A stretch of DNA of 40,071 bases from JANXYY01 sp035530875. GTDB taxonomy: Bacteria; Actinomycetota; Actinomycetes; Nanopelagicales; Nanopelagicaceae. Location of the stretch: positions 1 through 40,071 of the forward strand of contig DATKUB010000047.1 of assembly GCA_035530875.1 (NCBI GenBank), written 5' to 3'. Below are positions 1 through 9,600 of this stretch, piece by piece; position 1 is the first letter of the stretch; each line of letters opens with the position of its first letter. The notes beneath the pieces are model-generated. The model was given only the letters and a program-made list of their open reading frames with translations, made no database searches and was not told the origin of the DNA. The translations under genes and the position numbers were made by a program.

Positions 1-2
1 GC

Positions 3-545
3 GCCGGCCTCGCGGAGGTCGTCAAGTGCGGGTTTATAAAAGATCCGGGAATCCTAGATTTAATTGAAGGTGACCCGGTCGGAGCCATGCGCTGGGATAG
101 TGAAGTTCTCCTAGAATTGATCGAACGGTCAGTACGAGTCAAAGCTGAAGTTGTCGGTGCTGATTTTAGAGAGGGCGGTTTACGCGAGATATTGAACTAC
201 GGGCACACCTTGGGTCACGCAATTGAGCGGAATGAAAAGTACCTTTGGCGCCACGGAGAGGCCGTCTCCATCGGTCTGGTTTACGCCGCCGAGTTGGCCA
301 CTTTGGTCGGTCGGTTGGATACCGAAACGGCCGATCGACATCGACGAATTCTCGAATCGCTGAACCTGCCGGTCACTTATCGGCGCGATGCCTGGCCAAA
401 ATTGTTGGAGAGCATGTCTCTTGATAAGAAGGCCAGAGCCAGAATCCTCCGCTTTGTCATACTTGACGGGCTCGCTCTTCCGATCAGATTGGAAGATCCT
501 GATCGCACGATCCTTGAGCGTGCTTATGAGAAGGTTGCCCGATGA
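3..545 (+). CDS. aroB: 3-dehydroquinate synthase AroB, C-terminal part (5' end outside window)
   Basis: The gene runs in from before the window: the reading frame is open from base 3, and residues AGLAEVVKCGFI ahead of the first in-frame ATG (87) are typical AroB sequence, so that ATG is internal. About 180 residues are visible. AroB makes 3-dehydroquinate from DAHP in the cytoplasm, the second shikimate-pathway step, using NAD+ and a divalent metal. The metal-binding segment NYGHTLGHAIE followed by RHGEAVSIG is present. The stop overlaps the aroQ start (ATGA), so the two shikimate genes are translationally coupled. Identity is secure; only the N-terminal NAD-binding part is missing because of the window edge. 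Confidence 0.95.
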   Translation, partial: AGLAEVVKCGFIKDPGILDLIEGDPVGAMRWDSEVLLELIERSVRVKAEVVGADFREGGLREILNYGHTLGHAIERNEKYLWRHGEAVSIGLVYAAELATLVGRLDTETADRHRRILESLNLPVTYRRDAWPKLLESMSLDKKARARILRFVILDGLALPIRLEDPDRTILERAYEKVAR

Positions 546-973
546 AGAAAGTACTAATTCTTAATGGACCTAATTTGGGTCGGCTGGGCAGTCGCGAACC
601 AGAGATTTACGGTTCTACAACTCATGACGAACTTCGAGAACTCTGCGTTTCGGCCGGCCTGGCCCTGGGCCTAGATGTCCAGATGCGCCAGAGCGACGAC
701 GAAGCTGAACTTATCCATTGGCTCCATGAGGCTGCCGATTCAAAGATTCCGGTGATCCTCAACCCGGCCGCCTTCACTCACTACTCATACGCCTTAAGGG
801 ATGCGGCTGCGACCCTCGTCGCGCCGCTGATTGAAGTTCACCTATCCAATCCCCACACCAGGGAAGAGTTCAGACATATCTCGGTGATATCAGGCGTGGC
901 GACCGGCGTAATTGCCGGCTTTGGTGTCGATTCCTACCGACTGGCCTTAAAGGCGTTAAGTGCCCTGCTGTAA
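542..973 (+). CDS. aroQ: Type II 3-dehydroquinate dehydratase AroQ
   Basis: The 143-residue length is normal for the dodecameric type II enzyme, which dehydrates 3-dehydroquinate to 3-dehydroshikimate. The N-terminus LILNGPNLGRLGSREPEIYG carries the mobile-loop Arg18 and catalytic Tyr23. NPAAFTHYSYAL includes His80, and the EVHLSNPHTREEFR stretch includes the catalytic His100 and substrate-binding residues. It starts within the aroB stop (ATGA overlap) and completes the aroB-aroQ pair seen upstream of efp in many Actinobacteria. Nothing unusual was seen. Confidence 0.97.
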   Translation: MKKVLILNGPNLGRLGSREPEIYGSTTHDELRELCVSAGLALGLDVQMRQSDDEAELIHWLHEAADSKIPVILNPAAFTHYSYALRDAAATLVAPLIEVHLSNPHTREEFRHISVISGVATGVIAGFGVDSYRLALKALSALL

Positions 974-1064
974 GAGGGTAGAATTCGCAGCCTGAACTAG
1001 CCTTTGCAAGGCAATCAAAAATAACCCCAGGTCGAATGTGGCCTACTTTTTAGGAGTGCGTCAC

Positions 1065-1622
1065 GTGGCAAGTACAAATGAACTTAAGAACGGCATGACC
1101 CTCGACCTGGATGGCCAACTGTGGAATGTTGTCGACTTCCAACACGTCAAGCCAGGTAAAGGTCCAGCCTTTGTTCGCACTAAGTTAAAACATGTTCTAA
1201 CCGGCAAGGTGGTTGAGAAGACTTTCAACGCCGGGATCAAAATTGAAACTGCCATTGTTGAAAAGCGGGATATGCAATTTCTCTACAAAGATGGCGACGC
1301 TTTTGTATTCATGGACAACGACACTTACGACCAAATCAACATTCAGCCAGCGACGGTAGGCGATGCCGCTAACTTTATGCTCGCAGACACCAGTGCGGTG
1401 GTGGCCATGCACGAGGGCAACCCGCTTTACGTGGAGTTGCCAGCGTCAGTGGAACTGACAATCACCTATACCGAGCCAGGACTGCAAGGCGACCGTTCCT
1501 CCGGCGGCACAAAGCCTGCAACACTCGAAACCGGCGTGGAAATCCAGGTTCCGCTGTTCATCGCACCCGATGAGAAAATCAGGGTCGATACCCGCGATGG
1601 CTCCTATCTCGGTCGCGCGTAA
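1065..1622 (+). CDS. efp: Elongation factor P
   Basis: EF-P enters the ribosomal E site and relieves stalling at polyproline stretches. I place the start at GTG 1065 (185 residues), not the earlier in-frame ATG 1038. An AGGAG box lies 8 bases upstream of 1065, and the protein then begins VASTNELKNG, matching actinobacterial EF-Ps. The KOW-like N-terminal domain has the conserved tip lysine (Lys32) in KPGKGPAFVR, and two OB-fold domains follow. The C-terminal signature (PLFI..DEKIRVDTRDGSYLGRA) is complete. The next gene, nusB, begins immediately after its stop. No EF-P lysine-modifying enzyme is encoded in the window. Confidence 0.97.
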   Translation: MASTNELKNGMTLDLDGQLWNVVDFQHVKPGKGPAFVRTKLKHVLTGKVVEKTFNAGIKIETAIVEKRDMQFLYKDGDAFVFMDNDTYDQINIQPATVGDAANFMLADTSAVVAMHEGNPLYVELPASVELTITYTEPGLQGDRSSGGTKPATLETGVEIQVPLFIAPDEKIRVDTRDGSYLGRA

Positions 1623-2033
1623 GTGTCCGCTCGCACCAAGGCGCGAAAACGCGCACTAGATGTTCTTTTTGAGGCAGATATCAGAGGGTCTGATCCACTA
1701 CAGGTCCTCATAGACCGCCGAGACCAAGCCGATCCACCGATCAACGTCTATTCAGAAGAATTGGTCACCGGGGTACAGGCCAATCGAGGAAGAATTGATG
1801 AACTCATTGCTACTTATTCGCAGGGTTGGGATTTAGATCGAATGCCGCCAGTCGATCGGAATCTCCTTCGAATCGGCATCTACGAAATGATGTGGTCAGA
1901 GGATGTGCCAGTCGCCGTGGCGATTGACGAAGCAGTTGAGCTTGCCCGCACGTTATCTACTGAAGAGTCGTCAAGTTTTGTCAACGGAGTCCTCGGCCGG
2001 ATTGCAAAACTGAAAGAGAAGTCCAACTCCTAA
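1623..2033 (+). CDS. nusB: Transcription antitermination protein NusB
   Basis: A 136-residue helical RNA-binding protein that with NusE (S10) binds boxA and supports antitermination of rRNA operons. It starts with GTG directly after the efp TAA, with no gap. Family hallmarks are the N-terminal ARKRALDVLFEAD helix, the DRNLLRIGIYEM segment and the C-terminal IDEAVELARTLSTEESSSFVNGVLGRI stretch. efp-nusB linkage is common in Actinobacteria. Its end lies only 9 bases from the convergent bldD stop. Confidence 0.95.
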   Translation: MSARTKARKRALDVLFEADIRGSDPLQVLIDRRDQADPPINVYSEELVTGVQANRGRIDELIATYSQGWDLDRMPPVDRNLLRIGIYEMMWSEDVPVAVAIDEAVELARTLSTEESSSFVNGVLGRIAKLKEKSNS

Positions 2034-2042
2034 CGCCATCTC

Positions 2043-2573
2043 TCAACGGATGTGAAGAACGCCCAATTCGACGCATCGCTGCGCATAGGCGCTAGGTGGA
2101 TAGTCGGCCAACATCGCCAGCAGGGTCAGATCGGTTCGCCGGAGTGAAAGTACTTGACCGTTCCAATCGTTTCGGGCCCGTTCTAAGGCACCAACCAGCC
2201 GTTTCATTGTTCCGGTTATTTCCGACGGGCAAATCCGTAGGGCGGGCAGATCGACCAGGGTTCGAACCACGCCTGAACTCTTGCTCGGAATACCGGCCAT
2301 CGCGCCAAAATCACTAATTAAGGCAGCTGCTGGCACACCATAGAACTCGGCTAAAGCCATCAATTTATTAGCACTGATTGCTCTGTCGCCTCGTTCATAC
2401 GAGCCGACCACGACTGCTTTCCAACGCCCTTCTGATCTGGCTTCTAATTCCAACAGGGTCATACCTTGCTGTAGCCGGATGGTTCGAAGTCTTGCGCCAA
2501 CATCTTTCCCATACTTGTTCCGTGGCGGATTTTTAGAACTGCGTGGGGGTCCAGATTCTGGAATTTGATTCAT
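2043..2573 (-). CDS. bldD: BldD-like transcriptional regulator with intact c-di-GMP signature
   Basis: A 176-residue DNA-binding protein close in length to Streptomyces BldD (about 167). Residues about 22-90 form a Cro/XRE helix-turn-helix containing the BldD hallmark GRWKAVVVGSYERGDRA. The C-terminal domain (about 105-176) keeps the c-di-GMP-binding pattern R-x-D-X8-R-x-x-D as R134, D136, R145 and D148. In Streptomyces, c-di-GMP bound there dimerises BldD. The ATG at 2573 is chosen because it gives the family length; the frame stays open upstream to 2708, so a longer form is possible. Only a GAGG abutting the ATG is visible. The gene is divergent from pyrR and sits at its usual actinobacterial locus between nusB and the pyr operon. 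Confidence 0.9.
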   Translation of the reverse strand: MNQIPESGPPRSSKNPPRNKYGKDVGARLRTIRLQQGMTLLELEARSEGRWKAVVVGSYERGDRAISANKLMALAEFYGVPAAALISDFGAMAGIPSKSSGVVRTLVDLPALRICPSEITGTMKRLVGALERARNDWNGQVLSLRRTDLTLLAMLADYPPSAYAQRCVELGVLHIR

Positions 2574-2684
2574 CCTCGAAGCATCGTGGGGTTCTGAGTC
2601 CAGAGGAAGAGGCACTTCTTGGCTGTGAACACCAGGGCGAAATTCGAGACACGCCGGGAAATCGCAATCCGACCCACATGGCTG

Positions 2685-2690
2685 TAGATT
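2685..2690 (+). promoter_or_regulatory. Candidate -10 box of the pyr operon
   Basis: TAGATT fits the actinobacterial -10 pattern TAnnnT and would place transcription start near 2697, giving a leader of about 55 bases that carries the PyrR-type hairpin. No good -35 hexamer was seen at the right distance. It lies in the 179-base bldD/pyrR divergent gap. Assigned by pattern only. Confidence 0.35.
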
Positions 2691-2718
2691 ACGAGTCGTT
2701 CCGAACATCCTTTAACGA

Positions 2719-2737
2719 CCCGTCCATGAGAGGCGGG
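2719..2737 (+). promoter_or_regulatory. Candidate PyrR-binding RNA hairpin in the pyrR leader
   Basis: CCCG (2719-2722) pairs with CGGG (2734-2737), enclosing the loop UCCAUGAGAGG. This closely resembles the PyrR binding loop consensus (UCC-N-G-N-GAGG) with one extra base. The hairpin ends four bases before the pyrR ribosome binding site GGAGG (2741-2745). A competing stem, CGACC (2716-2720) with GGUCG (2744-2748), would cover that site and cannot form together with the hairpin. In mycobacteria, PyrR is known to repress translation by binding RNA at the pyrR ribosome binding site, and this layout fits that mode. Confidence 0.6.
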
Positions 2738-2752
2738 GAAGGAGGTCGGCCG

Positions 2753-3304
2753 ATGGCTAGTACCCAAGGTCGCATGGTGCTCGATGAAGGTGATCTCTCT
2801 CGAGCTTTAACCCGTATCGCACATGAAATTGTTGAACGGAATAAGGGCGCGAAGGAACTTGTTCTGCTTGGGATTCCAACCCGTGGCGTCCAATTGGCCA
2901 ATCGCCTAGCCGGTCTTATTTCAGCCATAGAGGGCATCTCGGTTCCGGTTGGCACCCTCGACATAACCCTTCATCGAGATGATCTTCGATTACGCCCCGC
3001 GCGCGCACTGACGCCGACCCTAATGCCCCTAGGCGGAATAGACGGCCGGACGGTTATTCTCGTCGACGACGTACTTTTCTCAGGGCGAACGATTAGGGCT
3101 GCCCTTGATGCGATCGGTGAAGTCGGTCGGCCGGCAACTGTGCAGTTGGCAGTCCTCATAGATCGTGGTCATCGAGAACTTCCGATCCGAGCGGACTATG
3201 TGGGAAAGAATCTGCCCACTTCAATGCAGGAAGCCGTGAAGGTATCGCTGGCTGAAATCGATGGAATTGATCTGGTAACGATCAGCGAGGTGCAGAATGC
3301 ATAG
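2753..3304 (+). CDS. pyrR: Bifunctional pyr mRNA-binding regulator / uracil phosphoribosyltransferase PyrR
   Basis: The start at ATG 2753 is set by GGAGG seven bases upstream; the frame is open further upstream but that part is not PyrR-like. The 183-residue protein has the type I phosphoribosyltransferase fold with the PRPP loop VILVDDVLFSGRTI at 101-114, and the N-terminal LVLLGIPTRGVQLA segment. PyrR senses UMP/UTP, binds pyr leader RNA and may also convert uracil plus PRPP to UMP. It heads a nine-gene pyrimidine operon and overlaps pyrB by 8 bases. Uracil salvage activity could connect to the uracil-type permease at 32.6 kb. Confidence 0.96.
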   Translation: MASTQGRMVLDEGDLSRALTRIAHEIVERNKGAKELVLLGIPTRGVQLANRLAGLISAIEGISVPVGTLDITLHRDDLRLRPARALTPTLMPLGGIDGRTVILVDDVLFSGRTIRAALDAIGEVGRPATVQLAVLIDRGHRELPIRADYVGKNLPTSMQEAVKVSLAEIDGIDLVTISEVQNA

Positions 3305-4265
3305 ACACTTGCTCTCTGCCGCAGATCTGAGTCTGGAAGATGCCATCCTGGTCTTGGATACCGCTGAAGAAATGAGCCGCGTGTCCGAGGCGCCGGTTAG
3401 AAAACTTCCGACCCTGCGGGGACGAACAGTCGTAAATCTATTTTTTGAAGATTCAACGCGGACGAGAATATCGTTCGAAGCGGCGGCTAAAAGGCTCTCA
3501 GCCGACGTTATCAATTTTTCAGCCAAGGGATCGAGTGTTAGCAAAGGGGAGTCGCTGAAAGACACGGCGTTGACCCTGGAGGCGATGGGTGCCGACGCGG
3601 TCGTCATACGACACTCAGCCTCTGGTGCGCCGCACCGGCTCGCCCATGCCGGCTGGTTACAGGGCTCGGTGCTAAACGCGGGAGACGGAACTCATGAACA
3701 TCCAACGCAGGCACTCCTCGATGCTTTCACGATGCGCCGGCATCTTCGCGGTGGAAAGGGTGATTTAAGCGGAGTCAGAGTTGCCATTGTGGGTGATGTG
3801 CTTCATTCACGCGTCGCGCGAAGCAACGTTCTTCTCCTTAGCACCCTTGGCGCAAGTGTCACTCTCGTCGCGCCCCCAACACTATTTCCGGTTGGTGTCG
3901 ACAAATGGCCTTGCTCAATTTCCTACGATTTGGACTCGGTTCTTGCCAAAACGGATGTGGTGATGGCGCTCCGAGTTCAATTGGAGCGGATGAGTGCCGC
4001 CTTTTTCCCCTCGGCTCGTGAGTACTCCCGCCGCTTTGGTCTTGATTCAGAGCGGCTGGCGAAGTTGCCTGAGAAGGCAATAGTGATGCACCCGGGGCCG
4101 ATGAATCGAGGACTGGAAATCAGTGCAGGGGCGGCCGATGGTCTTAGATCGGTAATCGTCGAACAGGTGGCAAACGGCGTGAGCGTTCGAATGGCAGTTC
4201 TCTATCTCCTTCTTGGTGGGGCGCCCCAAGCCGATATCGAGTACCGGACGCTGGTGGAGGCATGA
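3297..4265 (+). CDS. pyrB: Aspartate carbamoyltransferase catalytic subunit
   Basis: A 322-residue enzyme that joins carbamoyl phosphate and aspartate to carbamoyl-aspartate. The carbamoyl-phosphate loop STRTRISFE (S53-E61), the lysine loop SKGES (K84) and the HPTQ motif (135-138) are all present, as is the C-terminal MHPGPMNRGLEI. No regulatory subunit gene (pyrI) is present, as expected in Actinobacteria. It overlaps pyrR by 8 bases upstream and pyrC by ATGA downstream, so all three are coupled. Confidence 0.97.
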   Translation: MHRHLLSAADLSLEDAILVLDTAEEMSRVSEAPVRKLPTLRGRTVVNLFFEDSTRTRISFEAAAKRLSADVINFSAKGSSVSKGESLKDTALTLEAMGADAVVIRHSASGAPHRLAHAGWLQGSVLNAGDGTHEHPTQALLDAFTMRRHLRGGKGDLSGVRVAIVGDVLHSRVARSNVLLLSTLGASVTLVAPPTLFPVGVDKWPCSISYDLDSVLAKTDVVMALRVQLERMSAAFFPSAREYSRRFGLDSERLAKLPEKAIVMHPGPMNRGLEISAGAADGLRSVIVEQVANGVSVRMAVLYLLLGGAPQADIEYRTLVEA

Positions 4266-5560
4266 GCGGATACCTAATTCGTGGCGTCCAGCTTCTAGGC
4301 AACGATCAGGTTGATCTGCATCTGGATAACGGAGTCATTGCCGAAATTTCGGAACCAGACAAACGGCTGAAAGTAACTGGTGCAAAAACTGTAGATGGTG
4401 GCGGCCTTATTGCATTACCTGGATTGGTAGATCTCCACACGCACCTTCGTGAACCTGGGCGCGAAGACGCAGAGACGGTCGAATCCGGAACTAGGGCTGC
4501 TGCTCTTGGCGGATTTACCGCCGTTCATGCAATGGCTAATACCGATCCAGTTGCAGATACCGCCGGGGTGGTGGAGCAGGTGTGGAGGCTTGGGAAAGAG
4601 GCTGGCTTCTGCGACGTATTTCCGATCGGGGCAGTGACCGTTGGTCTTGGTGGAGAGCGGCTGGCCGAACTTGGGGCGATGGCCGATTCTGCGGCTCGAG
4701 TACGAATATTTAGCGACGATGGAAAGTGCGTGAGTGATCCCATTCTGATGCGTCGAGCCCTCGAATACGTCAAGAGTTTCGGCGGTCTGATCGCCCAACA
4801 TGCTCAGGAGCCTCGTTTGACCGAGGGTGCCCAAATGAATGAAGGCGAGGTCTCGGCAGTGCTCGGGCTACGTGGCTGGCCGGCCGTGGCCGAAGAGGCG
4901 ATCATCGCTAGGGATGTGCTCTTGGCTGAACACGTCGGCTCGAGGCTCCATATCTGCCATGTTTCTACCGCCGGAAGTGTTGAAATACTGCGCTGGGCAA
5001 AATCTCGAGGTATCGATGTCAGTGCCGAAGTCACCCCACACCACCTTCTCCTGACCGACGAGATGGCGCGCAGTTATAACCCCTTGTACAAAGTGAACCC
5101 ACCCCTTCGTACAGCCAACGACGTTCAAGCACTTCGAACGGCGTTGGCAGATGGTGTGATCGATGCAGTTGCGACCGATCATGCCCCACACCCGATTGAA
5201 GACAAAGACTGCGAGTGGCAGGCAGCCGCTTTCGGCATGTTGGGTCTGCAGAATGCGCTCTCTGTGATTCAGCAGACCATGGTTGATACCGGCTTGCTTT
5301 CTTGGACTCAGGTAGGGGTCAGGATGTCGACGGCGCCGGCAAAGATTGGGCAGATTTCCGGACATGGCCGCCCTCTTTCGCCAGGGGAGCCGGCAAACCT
5401 CACGCTTTATGATCCGTCGGTCAAGAAAGTGGTCGCGCAGTCAGATATGGCCTCTAAGAGTTCCAATACGCCCTACTTGGGGATGACCCTTCCTGGCCAA
5501 GTTCAGGCAACATTCCTGCGCGGCTACGCCACGGTGCTCAACGGGAGTCTGACCAGATGA
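4262..5560 (+). CDS. pyrC: Dihydroorotase, type I
   Basis: A 432-residue amidohydrolase-fold enzyme that cyclises carbamoyl-aspartate to dihydroorotate. Zinc ligands are visible as H59/H61 in DLHTHLREPG, H180 in AQHAQEP, H233 in HICHVSTAGS and D306 in ATDHAPH. The D152-D153 pair in SDDGK occupies the place where type I enzymes supply an aspartate metal bridge. ATGA overlaps couple it to pyrB and carA. It is in the biosynthetic operon and unlikely to be a catabolic hydantoinase. Confidence 0.96.
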   Translation: MSGYLIRGVQLLGNDQVDLHLDNGVIAEISEPDKRLKVTGAKTVDGGGLIALPGLVDLHTHLREPGREDAETVESGTRAAALGGFTAVHAMANTDPVADTAGVVEQVWRLGKEAGFCDVFPIGAVTVGLGGERLAELGAMADSAARVRIFSDDGKCVSDPILMRRALEYVKSFGGLIAQHAQEPRLTEGAQMNEGEVSAVLGLRGWPAVAEEAIIARDVLLAEHVGSRLHICHVSTAGSVEILRWAKSRGIDVSAEVTPHHLLLTDEMARSYNPLYKVNPPLRTANDVQALRTALADGVIDAVATDHAPHPIEDKDCEWQAAAFGMLGLQNALSVIQQTMVDTGLLSWTQVGVRMSTAPAKIGQISGHGRPLSPGEPANLTLYDPSVKKVVAQSDMASKSSNTPYLGMTLPGQVQATFLRGYATVLNGSLTR

Positions 5561-6675
5561 GCCAAGCTCGTTTAGTACTCGACGACGGAACCGTCTTTCA
5601 AGGCCGCAGCTGGGGTGCAACCGGGAAGACATTTGGCGAAGCCGTCTTCTCGACAGGTATGACGGGATACCAAGAGACCATTACTGATCCGTCGTACCAT
5701 CGCCAGGTAGTGGTGATGACGTCTCCACAGATTGGAAATACCGGATTCAATTCAGAAGACTACGAATCCGACCGGATCTGGGTATCGGGACTAGTGGCAC
5801 GTAATCCTTCTCCGGTATCGAGCAATTGGCGATCAACGGAAACTCTTGACGATGCCCTTGTTAGAGAAGGCATTGTTGCAATCAAAGAGGTTGACACTAG
5901 GGCGCTCACTCTCCTCCTGCGAGAGCGAGGTGCAATGCGAGTTGGTATTTTCTCTGGCGCGGCAAATGAGGCAAGTGAAGACGAACTTCTCGAATTCGTC
6001 CGAGCGAGTCCGGAAATGATCGGTGCAAATCTTTGCGATGAGGTGAGCACCAGAAATAGGTACTCGGTAGCAGCCGACTCCGGATTAAGAATCTCGATCC
6101 TAGATCTTGGCATTAAGCGAAATACCCCACGCCTTTTTGCAGAGAAGGGGATTGCCTCTGAAATCTTTCCGGCCTGGTCGACTATCGATGAGGTTCTGTC
6201 GGTGAACCCAGATGGAGTTTTCCTTTCAAATGGCCCCGGCGATCCATCCACTGCACACCATGCGGTTCGGCTAGCCCAAGAGGTAATCAGGCGCGAGATA
6301 CCTCTGTTAGGAATCTGTTTCGGACATCAGGTTATCGGTCAAGCGCTCGGTCTTGATACATACAAGTTGCGATACGGCCATCACGGCATTAATCAGCCAG
6401 TACAGGATCTGAGAACTCGCAAGGTTGAAATCACGGCTCACAACCACGGATTCGCGGTAAGCGCGCCAGTCGGCGATGCGTTTGAAACAGCCTTTGGATT
6501 TGCACGAGCAACTCATGTCTGCCTTAACGATGGAGTGGTAGAAGGCCTCGAATTAGTCCAGCATCCAGTTCTTAGTGTCCAGTACCACCCGGAAGCTGCA
6601 GCCGGTCCGCACGATGCTGCACACCTATTCACGAATTTCAAACAATTGCTGCTGCGCGCGAGAGGTCAGAATTAA
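5557..6675 (+). CDS. carA: Carbamoyl phosphate synthase small (glutaminase) subunit
   Basis: A 372-residue subunit that hydrolyses glutamine and passes ammonia to CarB. The N-terminal CPSase domain begins LVLDDGTVFQGRSWG and contains FSTGMTGYQE. The class I glutamine amidotransferase domain has nucleophile Cys254 in GICFGHQ and partners His344 and Glu346 in QYHPEA. Its stop overlaps the carB start by one base (TAATG), giving 1:1 coupled translation of the heterodimer. Confidence 0.97.
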   Translation: MSQARLVLDDGTVFQGRSWGATGKTFGEAVFSTGMTGYQETITDPSYHRQVVVMTSPQIGNTGFNSEDYESDRIWVSGLVARNPSPVSSNWRSTETLDDALVREGIVAIKEVDTRALTLLLRERGAMRVGIFSGAANEASEDELLEFVRASPEMIGANLCDEVSTRNRYSVAADSGLRISILDLGIKRNTPRLFAEKGIASEIFPAWSTIDEVLSVNPDGVFLSNGPGDPSTAHHAVRLAQEVIRREIPLLGICFGHQVIGQALGLDTYKLRYGHHGINQPVQDLRTRKVEITAHNHGFAVSAPVGDAFETAFGFARATHVCLNDGVVEGLELVQHPVLSVQYHPEAAAGPHDAAHLFTNFKQLLLRARGQN

Positions 6676-9600
6676 TGCCAAAGCGTGAAGATATCGGCAG
6701 TGTTTTAGTAATTGGCTCAGGACCAATCGTGATTGGTCAGGCTTGTGAGTTTGACTACTCAGGAACTCAAGCCTGTCGGGTGTTAGCCCAAGAGGGGATT
6801 CGAGTAATTCTGATTAACTCAAATCCAGCCACGATAATGACCGATCCCGAATTTGCAGACGCCACCTACATTGAACCGATCACGCCAGAATTCGTAACCA
6901 TGGTCATTGAACGCGAACGTCCAGACGCTTTGCTGGCAACCCTTGGAGGGCAGACGGCACTCAATGTGGCCATGTCTCTTGCTGAATCGGGAGTCCTGGA
7001 TCGATTCAACGTCAAGTTAATTGGTGCGAACATCGAAGCGATTAAGAAGGGTGAGGATCGAGAAAGATTCAAAGAAATCGTGGAAAGTGTGGGCGGAGAA
7101 TCTGCGGTCTCCATCGTTTGTCACTCGGTTTCCGACCTCGCCGAGGCCGCAGGCAGAATCGGGTACCCAGTGGTTATTAGACCGTCTTTCACGATGGGCG
7201 GACTGGGCTCCGGAATCGCCTATGACTGGAGTGATCTTTCGCTCATTGGAGGAGCAGGACTGCAACACAGTCCCACATCTGAAGTGCTCTTGGAAGAGTC
7301 CTTGATCGGTTGGAAAGAGTACGAGCTCGAATTGATGAGGGATGCCGAAGATAACGTTGTCGTTGTCTGCTCCATCGAAAATGTTGACCCGATGGGCGTG
7401 CATACCGGAGATTCAATCACTGTTGCGCCAGCGATGACCCTCACCGATGTGGAGTATCAAAGGCTTCGAGACCTTTCAATCGCAATCATCAGAGCGGTAG
7501 GTGTTGATGCTGGCGGCTGTAACATCCAGTTTGCAGTCAATCCCCTTACGGGACGCGTGATCGTGATCGAAATGAATCCGCGCGTTTCGCGGTCTAGTGC
7601 GCTGGCGTCTAAGGCGACCGGATTTCCCATCGCTAAGATTGCCGCCAAGTTGGCGCTGGGTTATTCACTCTATGAGATCGTTAATGACATCACAGGCATA
7701 ACGCCGGCTTCCTTTGAACCAAGCCTTGATTACGTGGTTGTTAAAGTGCCACGTTTTGCATTTGAAAAATTCCCCGGTGCCGACACGACCTTAACGACAA
7801 CCATGAAAAGTGTCGGTGAAGCTATGTCCATTGGCCGATCCTTTCCCGAGGCACTTCAGAAGGCGCTCCGCTCGCTGGAACGCAAGGGTGCAAGTTTTGA
7901 TTGGGGCGACCTTTCAATGTCCGAGAGCGAAGTCCGCGAACTTATTAGCCATACGGCGATTCCTACTGAAGACCGGCTCAATCAGGTGCAACTTGCTATT
8001 CACGCTGGCGCTTCGATTGATTCACTCCATCAAGCAAGCGGCATTGATCCCTGGTTTCTGCAGCAGATAGCAGCGCTTAGTCTCGAAGCCAAAACGTTGT
8101 CTATGGCGAGCAAATTGGATAAAGCAACCCTTACATCAGCCAAGCGAATGGGCTTCTCTGACTTCCAAATAGGGCAGATTCGAAATATTACCGAGACGTT
8201 AGTAAGGCAACAGCGTCAGGAGCTCGGCATCAGACCAGTGTTTAAAACGGTTGACACTTGCGCTGGCGAATTTGCGGCAAGTACGCCTTATCACTACGGA
8301 ACCTACGAAACCCACAGCGAGGTCGCATCAAGAACGAAACCAGCGGTGCTAATTTTGGGAAGCGGACCGAATCGGATCGGACAGGGTGTTGAGTTCGATC
8401 ATTCCTGTGTTCACGCAGCTTTCGCGCTCAAGGAGGCCGGATATGAGACGGTCATGGTCAACTGCAACCCGGAAACCGTTTCTACGGACTACGACACTGC
8501 AGATCGCCTATATTTCGAGCCACTAACTCTTGAAGATGTACTAGAAGTGTTTCACGCCGAGAGCCTGGCTGGCCCAATCGCCGGCGTGATTGTCCAACTT
8601 GGTGGGCAAACTCCGCTTGGGTTGGCTAAGGCGTTGGAAGCAGCGGGGGTACCAATCGTTGGCACTAGTCCGTCTGCGATCGATTTAGCCGAAAATCGCG
8701 AGGAGTTCTCGAAAGTGCTCCATAAAGCTGGACTTTTAGCTCCAGCGCATGGTCTAGCCATGAATGCGGATGAAGCGCTCGAAGTTGCACATCGAATCGG
8801 GTATCCGGTTTTGGTTCGCCCATCTTACGTTCTCGGTGGCCGAGGCATGGAAATTGTCTATGAGGACGACTCGCTTGTAACTTTCATTGGTAAAGCAACC
8901 GAAATTAGCCCGAACCATCCAGTTCTCGTAGATCGTTTTCTGGACGATGCAATTGAAATCGATGTGGATGCACTCTTCGATGGCACCGAGCTCTACCTGG
9001 GTGGAGTCATGGAACACATTGAGGAGGCAGGCATTCACTCTGGCGATTCCGCATGTGCATTACCGCCGATGACGCTAGGTAAGGGAGAGATCGCTCGAGT
9101 CATCTCTGCTACCGAAAAAATCGCACGTGGGGTCGGGGTGCGCGGCCTAATAAATATTCAATTCGCGGTAGCCGGAGATCTTCTCTATGTGCTGGAGGCA
9201 AATCCACGGGCATCTAGAACGGTTCCGTTTGTGAGCAAAGCTACTGGCGTTCCGTTAGCCAAGGCGGCAGCTCGAATCGCGCTTGGCACGACCATTCCTG
9301 AGCTTCGATCTGAGGGTCTACTGCCTCGTGAAGGCGATGGAAGCACGCTCACGAGTGAACACATCGCAGTGAAGGAGGCAGTGCTTCCGTGGAATAGATT
9401 CCGTCGGCCGGACGGTGAAAATGTTGATGCAACTCTTGGACCCGAAATGAAATCGACTGGCGAGGTAATGGGACTTGATCGTAGTTTCGGGGTCGCCTAT
9501 GCCAAATCGCAAGCGGCTGCATACGGATCACTGCCACTGACCGGATCGCTTTTCGTATCTGTGGCTAATCGAGACAAGCGAGCGATGATTCTTCCGATCT

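Noticed and set aside
1000..1012. Hairpin GCCTT-TGC-AAGGC between aroQ and efp
   Set aside because: Three-base loop, short stem and A-rich rather than T-rich downstream; could occur by chance.
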